DNA from: Pikeienuella piscinae
Lineage (GTDB): Bacteria > Pseudomonadota > Alphaproteobacteria > Rhodobacterales > Rhodobacteraceae
NCBI RefSeq assembly: GCF_011044155.1
Contig: NZ_CP049056.1
Span: forward strand, 868,001 to 932,000
Reading direction: 5' to 3'
DNA length: 64,000 bases
The number at the start of each line of letters is the position of its first letter. Position 1 is the first letter of the stretch. This document shows, one piece after another, positions 8,489-17,454 of this stretch. Below the pieces are notes generated by a model, which saw nothing but the letters and a program-made list of their open reading frames with translations, was not told the origin of the DNA and searched no databases. The translations under genes were made by a program, and so were the position numbers.

Positions 8489-10699
8489 TTATGCGGTGTA
8501 AGTTATTGTTATTGCTTTATTTAAAGTGTTAATCCGCGCGGCGACCCCGATCTTCGGCGCGGTTGGATATTGCAGAGCGTTGGACTGCCGCTTCTTGAAA
8601 TCGAACCCGTATTGCGCGCAGAGCCGCTTCGCCTCGGCTTCCTTCGCACCCCGGTTCACCCCGGCCCGCGCGCGGGTCAGCAGGCAGGCGATCAGCCAAT
8701 CCGCTGCATCCCGCCGGTCCGGGTGTTGCGGTTGGGCGGCGAAGGCGGCCTCGCGTATCTCCAGCGCTTCGCGCAGCAGCGGCTCGGCCTTCTCCGCCGC
8801 GCCGCCCATAAGCCACATGGCGCCGCTGTTCAACGCGCCATGAGCGAGCCTTGCGTCGCTGGCCGGCAGCACCGCGCGCCAGATGGCCAGCGCCGCGCCA
8901 TAAAGGCGCGCCGCCGCCCGCCCGCGCCCCTGCGCGGAGCGCACCCCGCCCAGATTGTTCAGCGCCAGCGCGACGGGCGCCGAGCGCCGGCCGAAGAGCT
9001 CCCGCCGCAGCGCCAGCGCCTGCTGATGCCGCCGCGCCGCTTCGGGCAGCCGTTCCGGCGCGCCCTTGCCGGCGATCTCCAGCAGCAGCAAGCCCAGCAG
9101 GTCATGGGCGCTGGCGAGATCGGCCGAACCGGGGCGATGCGCCTCATGCAGCGCAACGGCGCGCGTCAGCTCCGCCTCGGCCTCATTGAACCGGCCGAGT
9201 CGCTGAAAGGCCACCCCGAGATTGGCGTGGGCCACCGCGATATTGCGGTGATCCTCCGCCAACCGCGCGCGCTTGATCCGCAGGCTTTCCCGCGCCATCG
9301 GCAGGCGGCCCTGATAATCCGCGATCTGGTCCAGATAGATTCCCGCCTGATTGAGCAGATAGTCCCACGCCGCCACCTCCGGCGCAGCGCCACCGGCCAG
9401 TAGCGCCTGCACATGCGGGGTCAGCCGGGCGCAGAGCGGCCATTGCGGGGAATGGGACGGGTTGCGGTCGCCGCCGGGATAGACCGCCGCCAGCAGCGCC
9501 ACGGCGGTCGATGCCATCGCGCCCTCGTCAAGACCGCGCAGGGCGGCGGCGGTCATGCGGTGCATTTCGCGTGTTTCGCCGGCGCCGGTCAGCAGCGACC
9601 GCGCCGCCAGTTCGTCGAAGGCCGCGCGCACCCCCGGGGCGTCCTGAGCCAGCGCCTGCGCCTCGTCCGGGATCAGGTCGAGGAACGCTTCCCAGTTTTG
9701 TCCCGCCGGCGCCTCCAGCAGCAGCATTGGCCCCAGTCCTTCCGCCGCCCAGAAGGCGCAAAGCTGCGCCACGATCCGCGCGTCGGGGCCGAGTCGCTCG
9801 TAGCTCAACCGCACCGCGCCCAGCACCGAATTCGGATAGCCGGCGTTCTGCGGCGCGCGGTCGAGGATCGCGTCGAGTGCGCCCCGCCCTTCAGAGAAGC
9901 TCATCTCCGCATCGCGGAGAAAGGCGCCCATCACCACCAGCGCCAGCGGCAGACCGCCGAGGTCTTCGGCCAGCGCGCGGGCGTCTTCGGCCCCTTCATC
10001 CCGCCCGGCGGCGTCCATCAGCACTCGCACCGCCGGGGCGTCCGGCGCGTCGAAACCCAGAATGTCGGTCTGGCGGGTGGAAAAGCCGTCCCAACCCTGA
10101 CCCTGGCGCGTGGTGACGATGACATGCGCGCCCTCGGGAATCAGATCGTCGATATCGGCGCGGGTCTCGACATTGTCGAAGACGATCAGCCAGTTTTTTC
10201 CCGAGCGCGCAATCTTCGCGACCACCGCATGCGCGTGCTGGATTTCCGGCTGGTCAGGGGTCGGCAGGCCGAGAGCGTTAGAAAGACCGCAAAGGCCGGT
10301 GATCGCCTCCTGCCTCGTTTCCGCCAGCGTCCAGAGGATTCCGTGATAATCCGCCTCGTGGGTTTTCGCGTAATGCCGGGCGAGCGTGGATTTGCCGATG
10401 CCGCCCTGCCCGGCCAGCACCGCGCCGGAATTGACCAGCGCGACGCCTTCGCCGTGATCGGCCAGCAGGGCGGCGCGGATTTCCGCCACGTCGGCGTCGC
10501 GGCCGAGGACGGGGCGGCCGGTGGGAACGCCGATGCGGATCGGGGGTTCGGGGGGCGGCGGCGGGGCGGGAGGCTCCGGCTTACGGAATATCCATCGGCC
10601 GGTTTTATAGAGCCACCCAAGCACGCCACCGACGAATACGAGCACAGTGACGATATTCGCCCAAAGGCCCCAATCTGTCAGTTGCGGTAATTGCTCCAT
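8489..10699 (-). CDS. Membrane-anchored NB-ARC/TPR (STAND) ATPase
   Basis: 736 residues from an ATG with GGAAGG about 7 nt upstream; the frame stays open further upstream but that extension has no coding character. Order of parts: one transmembrane helix (about residues 12-32), a proline-rich linker (41-53), an NB-ARC ATPase core, then alpha-helical TPR-like repeats (about 440-660). The core has Walker A GQGGIGKST (97-105), Walker B LIVFDN (171-176), the sensor VIVTTRQ and the NB-ARC hallmark GLPLAL (249-254). STAND proteins are ligand-sensing switches that oligomerise after ADP/ATP exchange; bacterial members include anti-phage sensors and regulators. No separate effector domain is visible, so the membrane segment may be the output. 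Target and function are unknown. The gene stands alone, convergent with hutC and divergent from dctP. Confidence 0.82.
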   Translation of the reverse strand: MEQLPQLTDWGLWANIVTVLVFVGGVLGWLYKTGRWIFRKPEPPAPPPPPEPPIRIGVPTGRPVLGRDADVAEIRAALLADHGEGVALVNSGAVLAGQGGIGKSTLARHYAKTHEADYHGILWTLAETRQEAITGLCGLSNALGLPTPDQPEIQHAHAVVAKIARSGKNWLIVFDNVETRADIDDLIPEGAHVIVTTRQGQGWDGFSTRQTDILGFDAPDAPAVRVLMDAAGRDEGAEDARALAEDLGGLPLALVVMGAFLRDAEMSFSEGRGALDAILDRAPQNAGYPNSVLGAVRLSYERLGPDARIVAQLCAFWAAEGLGPMLLLEAPAGQNWEAFLDLIPDEAQALAQDAPGVRAAFDELAARSLLTGAGETREMHRMTAAALRGLDEGAMASTAVALLAAVYPGGDRNPSHSPQWPLCARLTPHVQALLAGGAAPEVAAWDYLLNQAGIYLDQIADYQGRLPMARESLRIKRARLAEDHRNIAVAHANLGVAFQRLGRFNEAEAELTRAVALHEAHRPGSADLASAHDLLGLLLLEIAGKGAPERLPEAARRHQQALALRRELFGRRSAPVALALNNLGGVRSAQGRGRAAARLYGAALAIWRAVLPASDARLAHGALNSGAMWLMGGAAEKAEPLLREALEIREAAFAAQPQHPDRRDAADWLIACLLTRARAGVNRGAKEAEAKRLCAQYGFDFKKRQSNALQYPTAPKIGVAARINTLNKAITITYTA

Positions 10700-10816
10700 A
10701 CCAAGACCTTCCCCGGACCGCGCCACCATATCGCGCCCGCCCTCGCCGCCAAGCGAAACCTGAAGCGTGGCGCGCGCGATCAGTCCTTGCCCGATTTGTC
10801 CCGCGGCAGATCGGGC

Positions 10817-10844
10817 TGCGGCCGCCCGCCGGCAGGCGGCCGCA
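10817..10844. repeat. 10-bp perfect inverted repeat in the STAND-dctP gap
   Basis: Arms TGCGGCCGCC (10817-10826) and GGCGGCCGCA (10835-10844) enclose an 8-nt loop, with no T-run. The surrounding 378-bp gap (10700-11077) between two divergent genes is very GC-rich. Apart from this palindrome and the dctP promoter candidate I see nothing coding in it. Confidence 0.6.
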
Positions 10845-11004
10845 AGAGCGTCAGCCCCGGGCGCCCGCACCCCGATCCTCGGGCGTCGGGTCATGCCGGG
10901 CGCCTCGCGGGCCGGGGCGCGGGGTGCGGCCGGGCGCGCGGCGCGGCGGACGGTGGTTCGGGACGGGGTTGGAAAGCGGGCGGCCGGGCGCGCGTCTTCG
11001 CGGA

Positions 11005-11032
11005 TTGTCCTTGGCGAAATTCTCCCTATGCT
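11005..11032 (+). promoter_or_regulatory. Candidate dctPQM promoter
   Basis: TTGTCC (11005-11010) and TATGCT (11027-11032) are separated by 16 bp. This would give a leader of about 40 nt before dctP, which has a GGGAG ribosome site. Confidence 0.4.
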
Positions 11033-11077
11033 TTGCGGCAAGACGGTCAACGTCGAATCCGATCAGGGAGATCATGC

Positions 11078-12091
11078 ATGAAACGGACTTATCTCATGGC
11101 CACCGCCGCCGTGGCGCTCTTCGGATTCGCCGGGGAGGCGATGGCGCTGGAATGGAACGTCTCGACCTGGGGGAAGCGGCGCGCGTTCACCGAGCATCTG
11201 GAGAAGCTTGCCGAACTCGTCTCCGAAAAGACCAATGGCGACTTCACGATGAACGTCTCCTATGGCGGGCTCTCCAACAACAAGGAGAATCTCGACGGCA
11301 TCCAGATCGGCGCTTTCGAGATGGCGCAGTTCTGCGCCGGCTATCATGAGGACAAGAACCCGACCGTGACGGTGCTGGAGCTGCCCTTCATCGGCGTGCA
11401 GACGCTGGAGGAGGAGGTCGCGGTCTCCGAGGCGGTCTATGCGCTGCCAGCGGTGAAGGAGGACATGGCGCGCTGGAACGCGATGATCCTGATGCCCTCG
11501 CCGATGCCGCAATACAACATCGTCGGCACCGGCGAGCCGCGCCGCACGCTGGCGGATTTCGAGGGGATGCGGGTGCGCGCCACCGGCGGGCTGGGTGAAG
11601 CCTTCGCCGCGGTCGGCGCGGTTCCGACCTCGATGACCGCGTCGGAGGTTTACAGCGCGATGGAATCCGGCGTCATCGACACCGCCGCCTTCGCCCAGCA
11701 CGCGCATCTGAGCTTCCGGACCATCGACCTCGCGACATGGTGGACCGAGAACCTGAACCCCGGCACGGTGAATTGCCCGGTGGTGGCGAATATCGACGCC
11801 TACGAGGCGCTGACGCCGGAGCAGAAGCAGGCGCTGGACGAGTCGGCGCCCGAGGCGCTGGCCTATTACGTGCAGAATTACGAGAAGAACGTGATCGGCG
11901 AGTGGAACCGGATTCTCGAGGAGAAGGGCGTCGAGAAGGTGCATGTCTCCGACGAGGAGATCGCTGCGTTCAGGGAAGCGGCGGGCGGCCCGGCGCGCGC
12001 GGCATGGACCGAGCAGATGAAGGCCCAGGGCCTGCCGGCGGAGGAGTTGCTCGCAACGGTCGACGAGGCGCTGGCGAAGGCGCGCGAATAG
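11078..12091 (+). CDS. dctP: TRAP transporter periplasmic substrate-binding protein (DctP family)
   Basis: A 337-residue periplasmic binding protein with a Sec signal peptide (MKRTYLMATAAVALFGFAG, cleavage near AMA-LEW). The body has the DctP/TAXI-like features: a solute-contact arginine region around RRTLADFEGMRVRATGG and the ASEVYSAMESGVIDTA segment that is near-invariant in DctP proteins. It captures an organic anion (dicarboxylate, keto-acid or similar) for uptake driven by the Na+ or H+ gradient. First gene of a complete dctP-dctQ-dctM operon. The start is chosen for its ribosome site and signal peptide; the open frame extends further upstream without coding character. Substrate cannot be told from sequence. 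Confidence 0.92.
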   Translation: MKRTYLMATAAVALFGFAGEAMALEWNVSTWGKRRAFTEHLEKLAELVSEKTNGDFTMNVSYGGLSNNKENLDGIQIGAFEMAQFCAGYHEDKNPTVTVLELPFIGVQTLEEEVAVSEAVYALPAVKEDMARWNAMILMPSPMPQYNIVGTGEPRRTLADFEGMRVRATGGLGEAFAAVGAVPTSMTASEVYSAMESGVIDTAAFAQHAHLSFRTIDLATWWTENLNPGTVNCPVVANIDAYEALTPEQKQALDESAPEALAYYVQNYEKNVIGEWNRILEEKGVEKVHVSDEEIAAFREAAGGPARAAWTEQMKAQGLPAEELLATVDEALAKARE

Positions 12092-12105
12092 ACCGGAGGC
12101 GGTGA

Positions 12106-12134
12106 CCGGCGCCATGCCCGAAGCGGGGCGCCGG
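12106..12134 (+). other. Stem-loop between dctP and dctQ
   Basis: Arms CCGGCGCC (12106-12113) and GGCGCCGG (12127-12134) form an 8-bp GC stem with a 13-nt loop, 15 nt past the dctP stop and without a T-run. Such intercistronic hairpins commonly stabilise the binding-protein message relative to the permease genes. That role is inferred here. Confidence 0.5.
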
Positions 12135-12171
12135 ACTTTCGCAGTTTCGATACGACATCGGGGAGACCGCG

Positions 12172-12822
12172 ATGGCCGGACATTCCTCCGTCCGTGAGGA
12201 TTCGAGCGCGCTTTCCCGCGCCGACCGCGCGCTATTCCGCGTCGAGTCGGGGCTGAACCTCGCCGCCGGGGTCGTGGTTTTCGCGCTGATGCTGCTCGCG
12301 GTCGCGCAGATCATGGGGCGCAAGCTCTTCAATGTGCCGGTGCCCGGCTTCATCGACTGGGTGGAGCAGGCGATGGCGGTCTTCGCCTTTCTCGGCATCG
12401 CCTATTGCCAGCGGGTCGGCGGGCATATCCGGATGGACATCCTCATCGGGCGTCTGACGGGGCGCGCGCTCTGGGTGGCGGAGCTGATCTCCACGGTGCT
12501 GATGCTGCTGCTGACGCTGGCGCTGACGGTCGGCGCGTTCCGGCATTTCCAGCGCGCCTTCGACTGGAACGCGACGTGGTTCAGCCGCGACAGTTCGATC
12601 GACATCGCGCTGCCGCTCTGGCCGGCGAAGCTGCTGGTTCCGTTGGCGCTCGGGCTGCTGGCGCTGCGGCTTGCGCTGCAGATCTGGGGGTTCTGGCGGG
12701 CGCTGCGCGACGATGACGACGCGCCGGTGGCGGTGCCGCTAATAGAAAGCGCGGCCGAAGTCGCGGCGGCGGAGGCGGAAACTGTGATCGGCGAGCCGGT
12801 CGGCGAGCGAGAGCGCGGCTGA
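12172..12822 (+). CDS. dctQ: TRAP transporter small permease DctQ
   Basis: A 216-residue inner-membrane subunit with four predicted transmembrane helices (about residues 24-46, 60-78, 97-118 and 145-172) and the DctQ-type segment RKLFNVPVPGFIDWVEQAMA. A polar, glutamate-rich tail follows the last helix. DctQ pairs with DctM to form the membrane domain. The TGA stop shares a base with the dctM ATG (TGATG), so the two are translationally coupled. Confidence 0.92.
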   Translation: MAGHSSVREDSSALSRADRALFRVESGLNLAAGVVVFALMLLAVAQIMGRKLFNVPVPGFIDWVEQAMAVFAFLGIAYCQRVGGHIRMDILIGRLTGRALWVAELISTVLMLLLTLALTVGAFRHFQRAFDWNATWFSRDSSIDIALPLWPAKLLVPLALGLLALRLALQIWGFWRALRDDDDAPVAVPLIESAAEVAAAEAETVIGEPVGERERG

Positions 12823-14198
12823 TGGATCCGCTCAATATCGGCCTGATCCTTTCCGGCCTGCTCGTCGTTCTTGTACTGATCGGGGTGCGCGTCGGCTTCG
12901 CGGCCGCCTTTGTCGGTTTCGCCGGACTGTTCTGGATCTTCGCGCAGAAGATGGGGCTGGAGAAGGGTTTTGACGTCGCCGTTTCGATGGCGGGTTCGGT
13001 TCCGCATTCGAAGGCGACGACCTATTCGCTGTCGCTGATCCCGACCTTCATCCTGATCGGCTATCTCGCCTATTACGCCGGGCTGACGAAATATCTGTTC
13101 GAGGCGGCGAAGCGTTGGGTCGGCTGGCTGCCGGGCGGGCTCGGGGTCGCCACGGTCTTCGCGACGGCGGGGTTCGCGGCGGTCTCGGGGGCGTCGGTCG
13201 CGACCTCCGCCGTCTTCGCGCGCATCGCGATACCGGAAATGCTGGCGGAGGGTTACGACCGGCGCTTCGCGGCCGGGGTGGTGGCGGCGGGCGGCACGCT
13301 CGCCTCGCTGATCCCGCCGTCGGCGATCCTGGTGATCTATGCGATCATCGTCGAGCAGTCGGTGGGACAATTGCTGCTCGCGGGGTTCATTCCGGGTGCG
13401 TATTCGGCGCTGATCTACGGGCTGCTTGTCATCCTCATGGCCAAGTTCCGGCCGAGCCTCGGCCCTGCGGTGCGGGGCTTCACATGGAAGCAGCGGTTCG
13501 AATCCATCCCCGGCGCGCTGCCGATCTTCTTCGTCGTCGCGATCATCATATACTGCATCTATTTCGGTTGGGGCACGCCGACCGAAGCCGGCGCGCTCGG
13601 CGCCTTCGTCGTTCTCTGCATGGCGCTCTGGAACGGGATGAAATGGGGGCAGCTGAAATCCGCGCTGATGGAGAGCGCGAAGCTGACGGTGATGATCTTC
13701 ACCATCATCTGGGGCGTGCTGATCTATGTGCGCTTTCTGGGCTTCGCCGATCTGCCCGGCGCATTCGCCGATTTCCTCTCCGGGCTTGACCAGTCGCCGA
13801 TGGTGACGCTGATCATGATCCTGCTCGCCTACGCCGTTCTCGGCATGTTCATGGACGCCATCGGCATGCTCCTGCTGACGCTGCCGGTGGTCTATCCGGC
13901 GGTGATGGCGCTGAATGGCGGCCTGAATGTCTCCGCCGCCGACAGCGCCTTCGGGATGACCGGCTCGGAATGCGCGATCTGGTTCGGCATCATCGTGGTG
14001 AAGATGGCGGAGCTTTGCCTGATCACCCCGCCGATCGGGCTCAACTGCTTCGTCGTCGCCGGAGTCCGGCCGGACATCTCCGTGCAGGACGTCTTTCGCG
14101 GCGCCACGCCCTTCTTCGTCGCCGACGCGATCACCATCGCCGGGCTGATCGCCTTTCCGGGGATCGTGCTTTATCTGCCGAGATTGCTTCTCGGTTAG
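12822..14198 (+). CDS. dctM: TRAP transporter large permease DctM
   Basis: A 458-residue, roughly 12-helix inner-membrane protein of the ion-transporter superfamily, the ion-coupled translocation subunit. Typical DctM stretches include ATAGFAAVSGASVATSAVFA, TLASLIPPSAILVIYAII and LITPPIGLNCFVVAGV. Complete length for the family. The last 17 codons recur in degraded form 333 bp downstream (14482-14532). Confidence 0.94.
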   Translation: MDPLNIGLILSGLLVVLVLIGVRVGFAAAFVGFAGLFWIFAQKMGLEKGFDVAVSMAGSVPHSKATTYSLSLIPTFILIGYLAYYAGLTKYLFEAAKRWVGWLPGGLGVATVFATAGFAAVSGASVATSAVFARIAIPEMLAEGYDRRFAAGVVAAGGTLASLIPPSAILVIYAIIVEQSVGQLLLAGFIPGAYSALIYGLLVILMAKFRPSLGPAVRGFTWKQRFESIPGALPIFFVVAIIIYCIYFGWGTPTEAGALGAFVVLCMALWNGMKWGQLKSALMESAKLTVMIFTIIWGVLIYVRFLGFADLPGAFADFLSGLDQSPMVTLIMILLAYAVLGMFMDAIGMLLLTLPVVYPAVMALNGGLNVSAADSAFGMTGSECAIWFGIIVVKMAELCLITPPIGLNCFVVAGVRPDISVQDVFRGATPFFVADAITIAGLIAFPGIVLYLPRLLLG

Positions 14199-14322
14199 GG
14201 AACGGAGGGGCGGCGACAAGCAGATTCAGGTCAGGCGCCACAATGCTCTTCCGCGCGGCGTCGGGTTTCGTCTTCTCGCCGCTCCGGGCGCCAGTCAGTC
14301 GCTTGAGCCCGGAAAGTGGAGG

Positions 14323-14348
14323 CCCATCGCGCCGGAAGGCGCGATGGG
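14323..14348 (+). other. Strong hairpin with GGAA (GNRA) tetraloop downstream of dctM
   Basis: A perfect 11-bp stem, CCCATCGCGCC (14323-14333) with GGCGCGATGGG (14338-14348), closes a GGAA tetraloop. It sits 125 nt after dctM and is not followed by a T-run, so it is not a classical terminator. It may mark the 3' end of the dctPQM transcript or be part of a structured RNA. The 354-bp gap 14199-14552 holds only this hairpin and the dctM remnant. Confidence 0.65.
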
Positions 14349-14481
14349 GTTCGTCATGGCCGGCTACACCGATGGCGAGACGTTCATGCTCTCGCTGTTC
14401 TGCTCGGGAACTCTACCGGTCTGGGCGTGCAGGTCGGCGGCTCGCCCCTCGCGTCCGCCTATCCGGTCTTCAGCGCCGCCT

Positions 14482-14532
14482 CTCGCCTTTTCGGGGATTG
14501 TGCCTTACCTGCCAGAGCTGCTCCCGGGTTAG
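14482..14532 (+). pseudogene. Degraded duplicate of the dctM 3' end
   Basis: These 17 codons, read in frame to a TAG stop, give FSGIVPYLPELLPG at the end. The real dctM terminus at 14148-14198 gives FPGIVLYLPRLLLG, so 10 of 14 residues match, and about 37 of 49 aligned bases match, including the stop codon. Upstream of the matching stretch no dctM similarity is visible. It looks like the surviving tail of a second, decayed TRAP large permease gene. Confidence 0.6.
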
Positions 14533-14552
14533 AGGACAGGATCAGGCTGGCG

Positions 14553-15518
14553 ATGCGCACGCTCTATCTGCATGTCGGCCACGGCAAGACCGGGTCGAGC
14601 TATCTTCAGAGCTGTTTCGCGCTGAGCCGGGTCCGGCTCGCGGCGCTCGGAGTTCGCTATTGCTGGAGCCGGAAGCTGAAGCGCGCCGCCGCCGGGCGCG
14701 CGACGAGCGGGAATGCGCGTATCCTCATCGCGGCGATCCGCAGGCCGGTTCTGGCGGCGCCCGTCGCGCTCTGGTTCCGGTTGCGGGGCGGGAACGCGCT
14801 CTTCAGCGCCGAAAAGCTGTTCTTCGTTCTCTCGAATCCCCGCAACAATGGACGGCTGGCGGCGTTTCGCGGGCTCGCCGGGTTCGATCGCATAGAGATC
14901 CTGCTCTTCATCCGCGACCCGGCCGAGCATCTCCCCTCCGTCCATCAACAGCAGGTGAAGCGCGAGGGAGCGACCGGGGACATCGACGACGAGGCCGCGC
15001 GCTACAAATACCCGCTCGTCGCGCGGCGGTTCCTGGCCACGGCGCGCGCCGATCCCGCGACCCGGGTTCGAGTGCTGAACTATTCGCGCGTCAGGAGGCC
15101 GCTTGCGACGATCGCCGAGGACTGGCTCGGCGTCGAGCGGGAAACGCTGAAGCGGCCCGGGACGCATATGGTGAACCGGTCGCTGTCGGCGGCGGAACTG
15201 GCGCAGATGCGGGCCCTGAACGCGCGTCACGGGAAGGCGGCCGCCATCGTCGCTGACCGGCTCTGCGAGCAACTGCCGGAAATCGAGCCGCATCAGCCGG
15301 CCCCCTCCCCGGCCGCCGCGCGCAAGCTCGAAGCGCGGCTGGCGCCGCATGTCGCCTGGATGAACCGGAGGCTGCCGCCAGCGCAACGCTATCGCGCCGC
15401 GGCGGGCGCGGAGGCCGGGAAGACGCCCTCAGGCGCGCCCGCCCCGCTTTCCGCCGCGCAGCGGCGCGTCATCGCCGCGGCGCTGGCGGAAGCGCGGCTG
15501 CCCGTCGACGACCTATAG
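14553..15518 (+). CDS. Sulfotransferase-like P-loop protein
   Basis: 321 residues from ATG 14553; the open frame begins further upstream but the fold starts here. The N-terminal [16 protein letters not shown] (about residues 4-19) matches the 5'-phosphosulfate-binding P-loop of PAPS sulfotransferases. [20 protein letters not shown] (about 116-135) resembles the 3'-phosphate-binding motif with its Arg and Ser. Bacterial relatives sulfate glycans, lipids or small molecules, or act on cell-surface polysaccharide. No glycosyltransferase or polysaccharide genes are adjacent, so the acceptor is unknown. The stop overlaps the lolD stop tail-to-tail (CTATAG). Confidence 0.7.
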   Translation: MRTLYLHVGHGKTGSSYLQSCFALSRVRLAALGVRYCWSRKLKRAAAGRATSGNARILIAAIRRPVLAAPVALWFRLRGGNALFSAEKLFFVLSNPRNNGRLAAFRGLAGFDRIEILLFIRDPAEHLPSVHQQQVKREGATGDIDDEAARYKYPLVARRFLATARADPATRVRVLNYSRVRRPLATIAEDWLGVERETLKRPGTHMVNRSLSAAELAQMRALNARHGKAAAIVADRLCEQLPEIEPHQPAPSPAAARKLEARLAPHVAWMNRRLPPAQRYRAAAGAEAGKTPSGAPAPLSAAQRRVIAAALAEARLPVDDL

Positions 15519-16187
15519 AAGCCGCCCCGCCTCCAGCGTCGCCACACGGTCCATCCGCGCCGCGAGGGCGGGGTTGTGGGTGGCGATGAGGGCCGCCAGC
15601 CCCTCTTCGCGCGCGATCTCGAGGAGAAGAGCGAAGACCGTCTCCGACGTGCCGACGTCGAGATTGCCTGTCGGCTCGTCAGCCAGCAGCAGACGCGGCC
15701 TGTTGGCGAGGGCGCGGGCGATGGCGACGCGCTGTTGCTCGCCGCCCGAAAGCTCGCCGGGCCGGTGCGCAAAGCGATCCGAAAGACCGACGGCGGCCAG
15801 AAGCGCGCGCGCGCGTTTCGCGGCCTCCGCCCCGCTCTTTCCGGCGGCGAGTTGCGGCAGGACCACGTTCTCCTCGGCGGAGAACTCCGGCAGGAGGTGG
15901 TGAAACTGGTAGACGAAGCCGATCTCGGCCCGCCGCGCGGCGGTGCGCCCGCCATCGGGCAGCCCGGTCATCGCCCGGCCGCCGATCAGCACCTCGCCTG
16001 AATCGGCGCTGTCGAGGAGGCCGGCGATATGAAGCAGCGTCGACTTCCCCGCCCCGGAGGGCGCGACCAGCGCGACGATCTCGCCGGGATGAAGGACGAG
16101 ATCGACGCCCTTCAGCACCTCGACCGCCGCGCGGCCGGTCCCGTAACTCTTGACGACGCCCGAGAGCGCCAGCGCCGGATCACTCAT
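15513..16187 (-). CDS. lolD: Lipoprotein-releasing ABC transporter ATP-binding subunit LolD
   Basis: 224 residues beginning at ATG 16187, inside the last codons of lolC (8-nt overlap); upstream in-frame codons are out-of-phase lolC sequence. Walker A is APSGAGKST, the ABC signature is [15 protein letters not shown] and Walker B is [12 protein letters not shown]. LolD powers extraction of outer-membrane lipoproteins from the inner membrane by the LolC/E permease and transfer to LolA. Third gene of a proS-lolC-lolD unit, a common alphaproteobacterial order. Confidence 0.95.
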   Translation of the reverse strand: MSDPALALSGVVKSYGTGRAAVEVLKGVDLVLHPGEIVALVAPSGAGKSTLLHIAGLLDSADSGEVLIGGRAMTGLPDGGRTAARRAEIGFVYQFHHLLPEFSAEENVVLPQLAAGKSGAEAAKRARALLAAVGLSDRFAHRPGELSGGEQQRVAIARALANRPRLLLADEPTGNLDVGTSETVFALLLEIAREEGLAALIATHNPALAARMDRVATLEAGRLL

Positions 16188-17454
16188 TGCGCAGCGCCTC
16201 CACCGGATCCAGCCGCGCGGCGCGCCATGCGGGATAGAGCGTGGCGAGGAAGGAGAGGCCGAGCGCCAGCGCCAGCACCGAGGCGACATCGGAAAGGTGA
16301 AGCTGCGCCGGGATGTCGGTGAGGTAGCGCACCGAGCTGTCCCATACCGAAACGCCGAGCACCCATTCGACCGCCGCCTGCACCGCCTTGATGTTGAGCG
16401 TGAAGAGCACGCCGAGTCCGACGCCGAGCAGCGTGCCCACGACGCCGATCGCCGCGCCGCAGACGAAGAACACCCGCATCACGGCGCCGCGTGTCAGCCC
16501 GATGGTGCGCAGGATGCCGATATCCGACCCCTTGTCCTTCACCAGCATGATCAGCCCGGAGATGATGTTGAGCGCGGCGACAAGGATGATGAGCGAGAGG
16601 ATGAGGAACATCACCACCCTTTCAGTCTTCAACGCCTTCAGGTAGCCGCCGTTCTGGTCCTTCCACGTCCAGAGTCGGACCCTGGCGTCGAGCGATCTGG
16701 CCAGCCGGTTCACCGCGTCCTCGACCCGGTCCGGCTGCTCGACCATCACCTCGATCATGTCGGCGCGGTCCTGCTTCAGGAAGAACTTTTGCGCCGCTTC
16801 GAGCGGCATGTAGACGAGAATCTTGTCGTACTCGGTCATTCCGATGCGAAAGATGTAAGCGACGCGAAAGGAGCGCACCGTCGCCGGCGAGGGGCCGAGC
16901 ACCGTGCGCAGACCCCGCGGCGAAATCAGCTTCACCGTGTCGCCGACCTTGACGCCCAGATCGTCCGCGACGCCGGCGCCGATGGCGATGCTGTCGCCGC
17001 CGAAATCGGCCAGCGCCCCGTTGCTGCTTTCCGGATGCGCCAGCGCTTCGAGCGTTTTCGCGTTCTCGGGGCTGACGCCGCGCACCAGGACGCCCGCCGC
17101 GCTTCCATTCACACCCGAGGCCATCACCCGCCCTTCGATGATCGGCGCGGCGCGGGTCACGCCGGGCGTCGCGGCGGCGCGCGCGGCGAGATCGGGGTAA
17201 TCCTCCAGAACCTTGCCGACGGGCAGGATCAGCACATGGCCGTTGGCCCCGAGAATGCGGCCCACCAGCTCGTCGCGAAAGCCGTTCATCACCGACATGA
17301 CGATGATCAGCGTGGCGACGCCGAGCATGATGCCGACAAGGCTGAAGCCGGTGATGGCGGAGATCGCGCGCTCCTTCCGACGCGAACGGAGATAGCGGAG
17401 CGCGATCATCCACTCGAACCCGGCGAAGGGCCGCGTGCCGGGGGTTCCGGCCAT
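16180..17454 (-). CDS. lolC: Lipoprotein-releasing system transmembrane protein LolC/LolE
   Basis: A 424-residue FtsX-family permease. It has an N-terminal helix (about residues 27-50, following the [16 protein letters not shown] lead typical of LolC/E), a large periplasmic domain and three C-terminal helices from about residue 275. The FGARGLGMGQLG-like reading of this region in another frame is a shadow. Alphaproteobacteria usually have a single LolC/E-type protein acting as a homodimer with LolD, which fits the single gene here. Its ATG shares a base with the proS stop. Confidence 0.93.
   Translation of the reverse strand: MAGTPGTRPFAGFEWMIALRYLRSRRKERAISAITGFSLVGIMLGVATLIIVMSVMNGFRDELVGRILGANGHVLILPVGKVLEDYPDLAARAAATPGVTRAAPIIEGRVMASGVNGSAAGVLVRGVSPENAKTLEALAHPESSNGALADFGGDSIAIGAGVADDLGVKVGDTVKLISPRGLRTVLGPSPATVRSFRVAYIFRIGMTEYDKILVYMPLEAAQKFFLKQDRADMIEVMVEQPDRVEDAVNRLARSLDARVRLWTWKDQNGGYLKALKTERVVMFLILSLIILVAALNIISGLIMLVKDKGSDIGILRTIGLTRGAVMRVFFVCGAAIGVVGTLLGVGLGVLFTLNIKAVQAAVEWVLGVSVWDSSVRYLTDIPAQLHLSDVASVLALALGLSFLATLYPAWRAARLDPVEALRNE

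Noticed and set aside
12402-14219. A 605-codon minus-strand frame opposite dctQ and dctM
   Set aside because: Charged, repetitive shadow translation opposite two well-supported membrane proteins.
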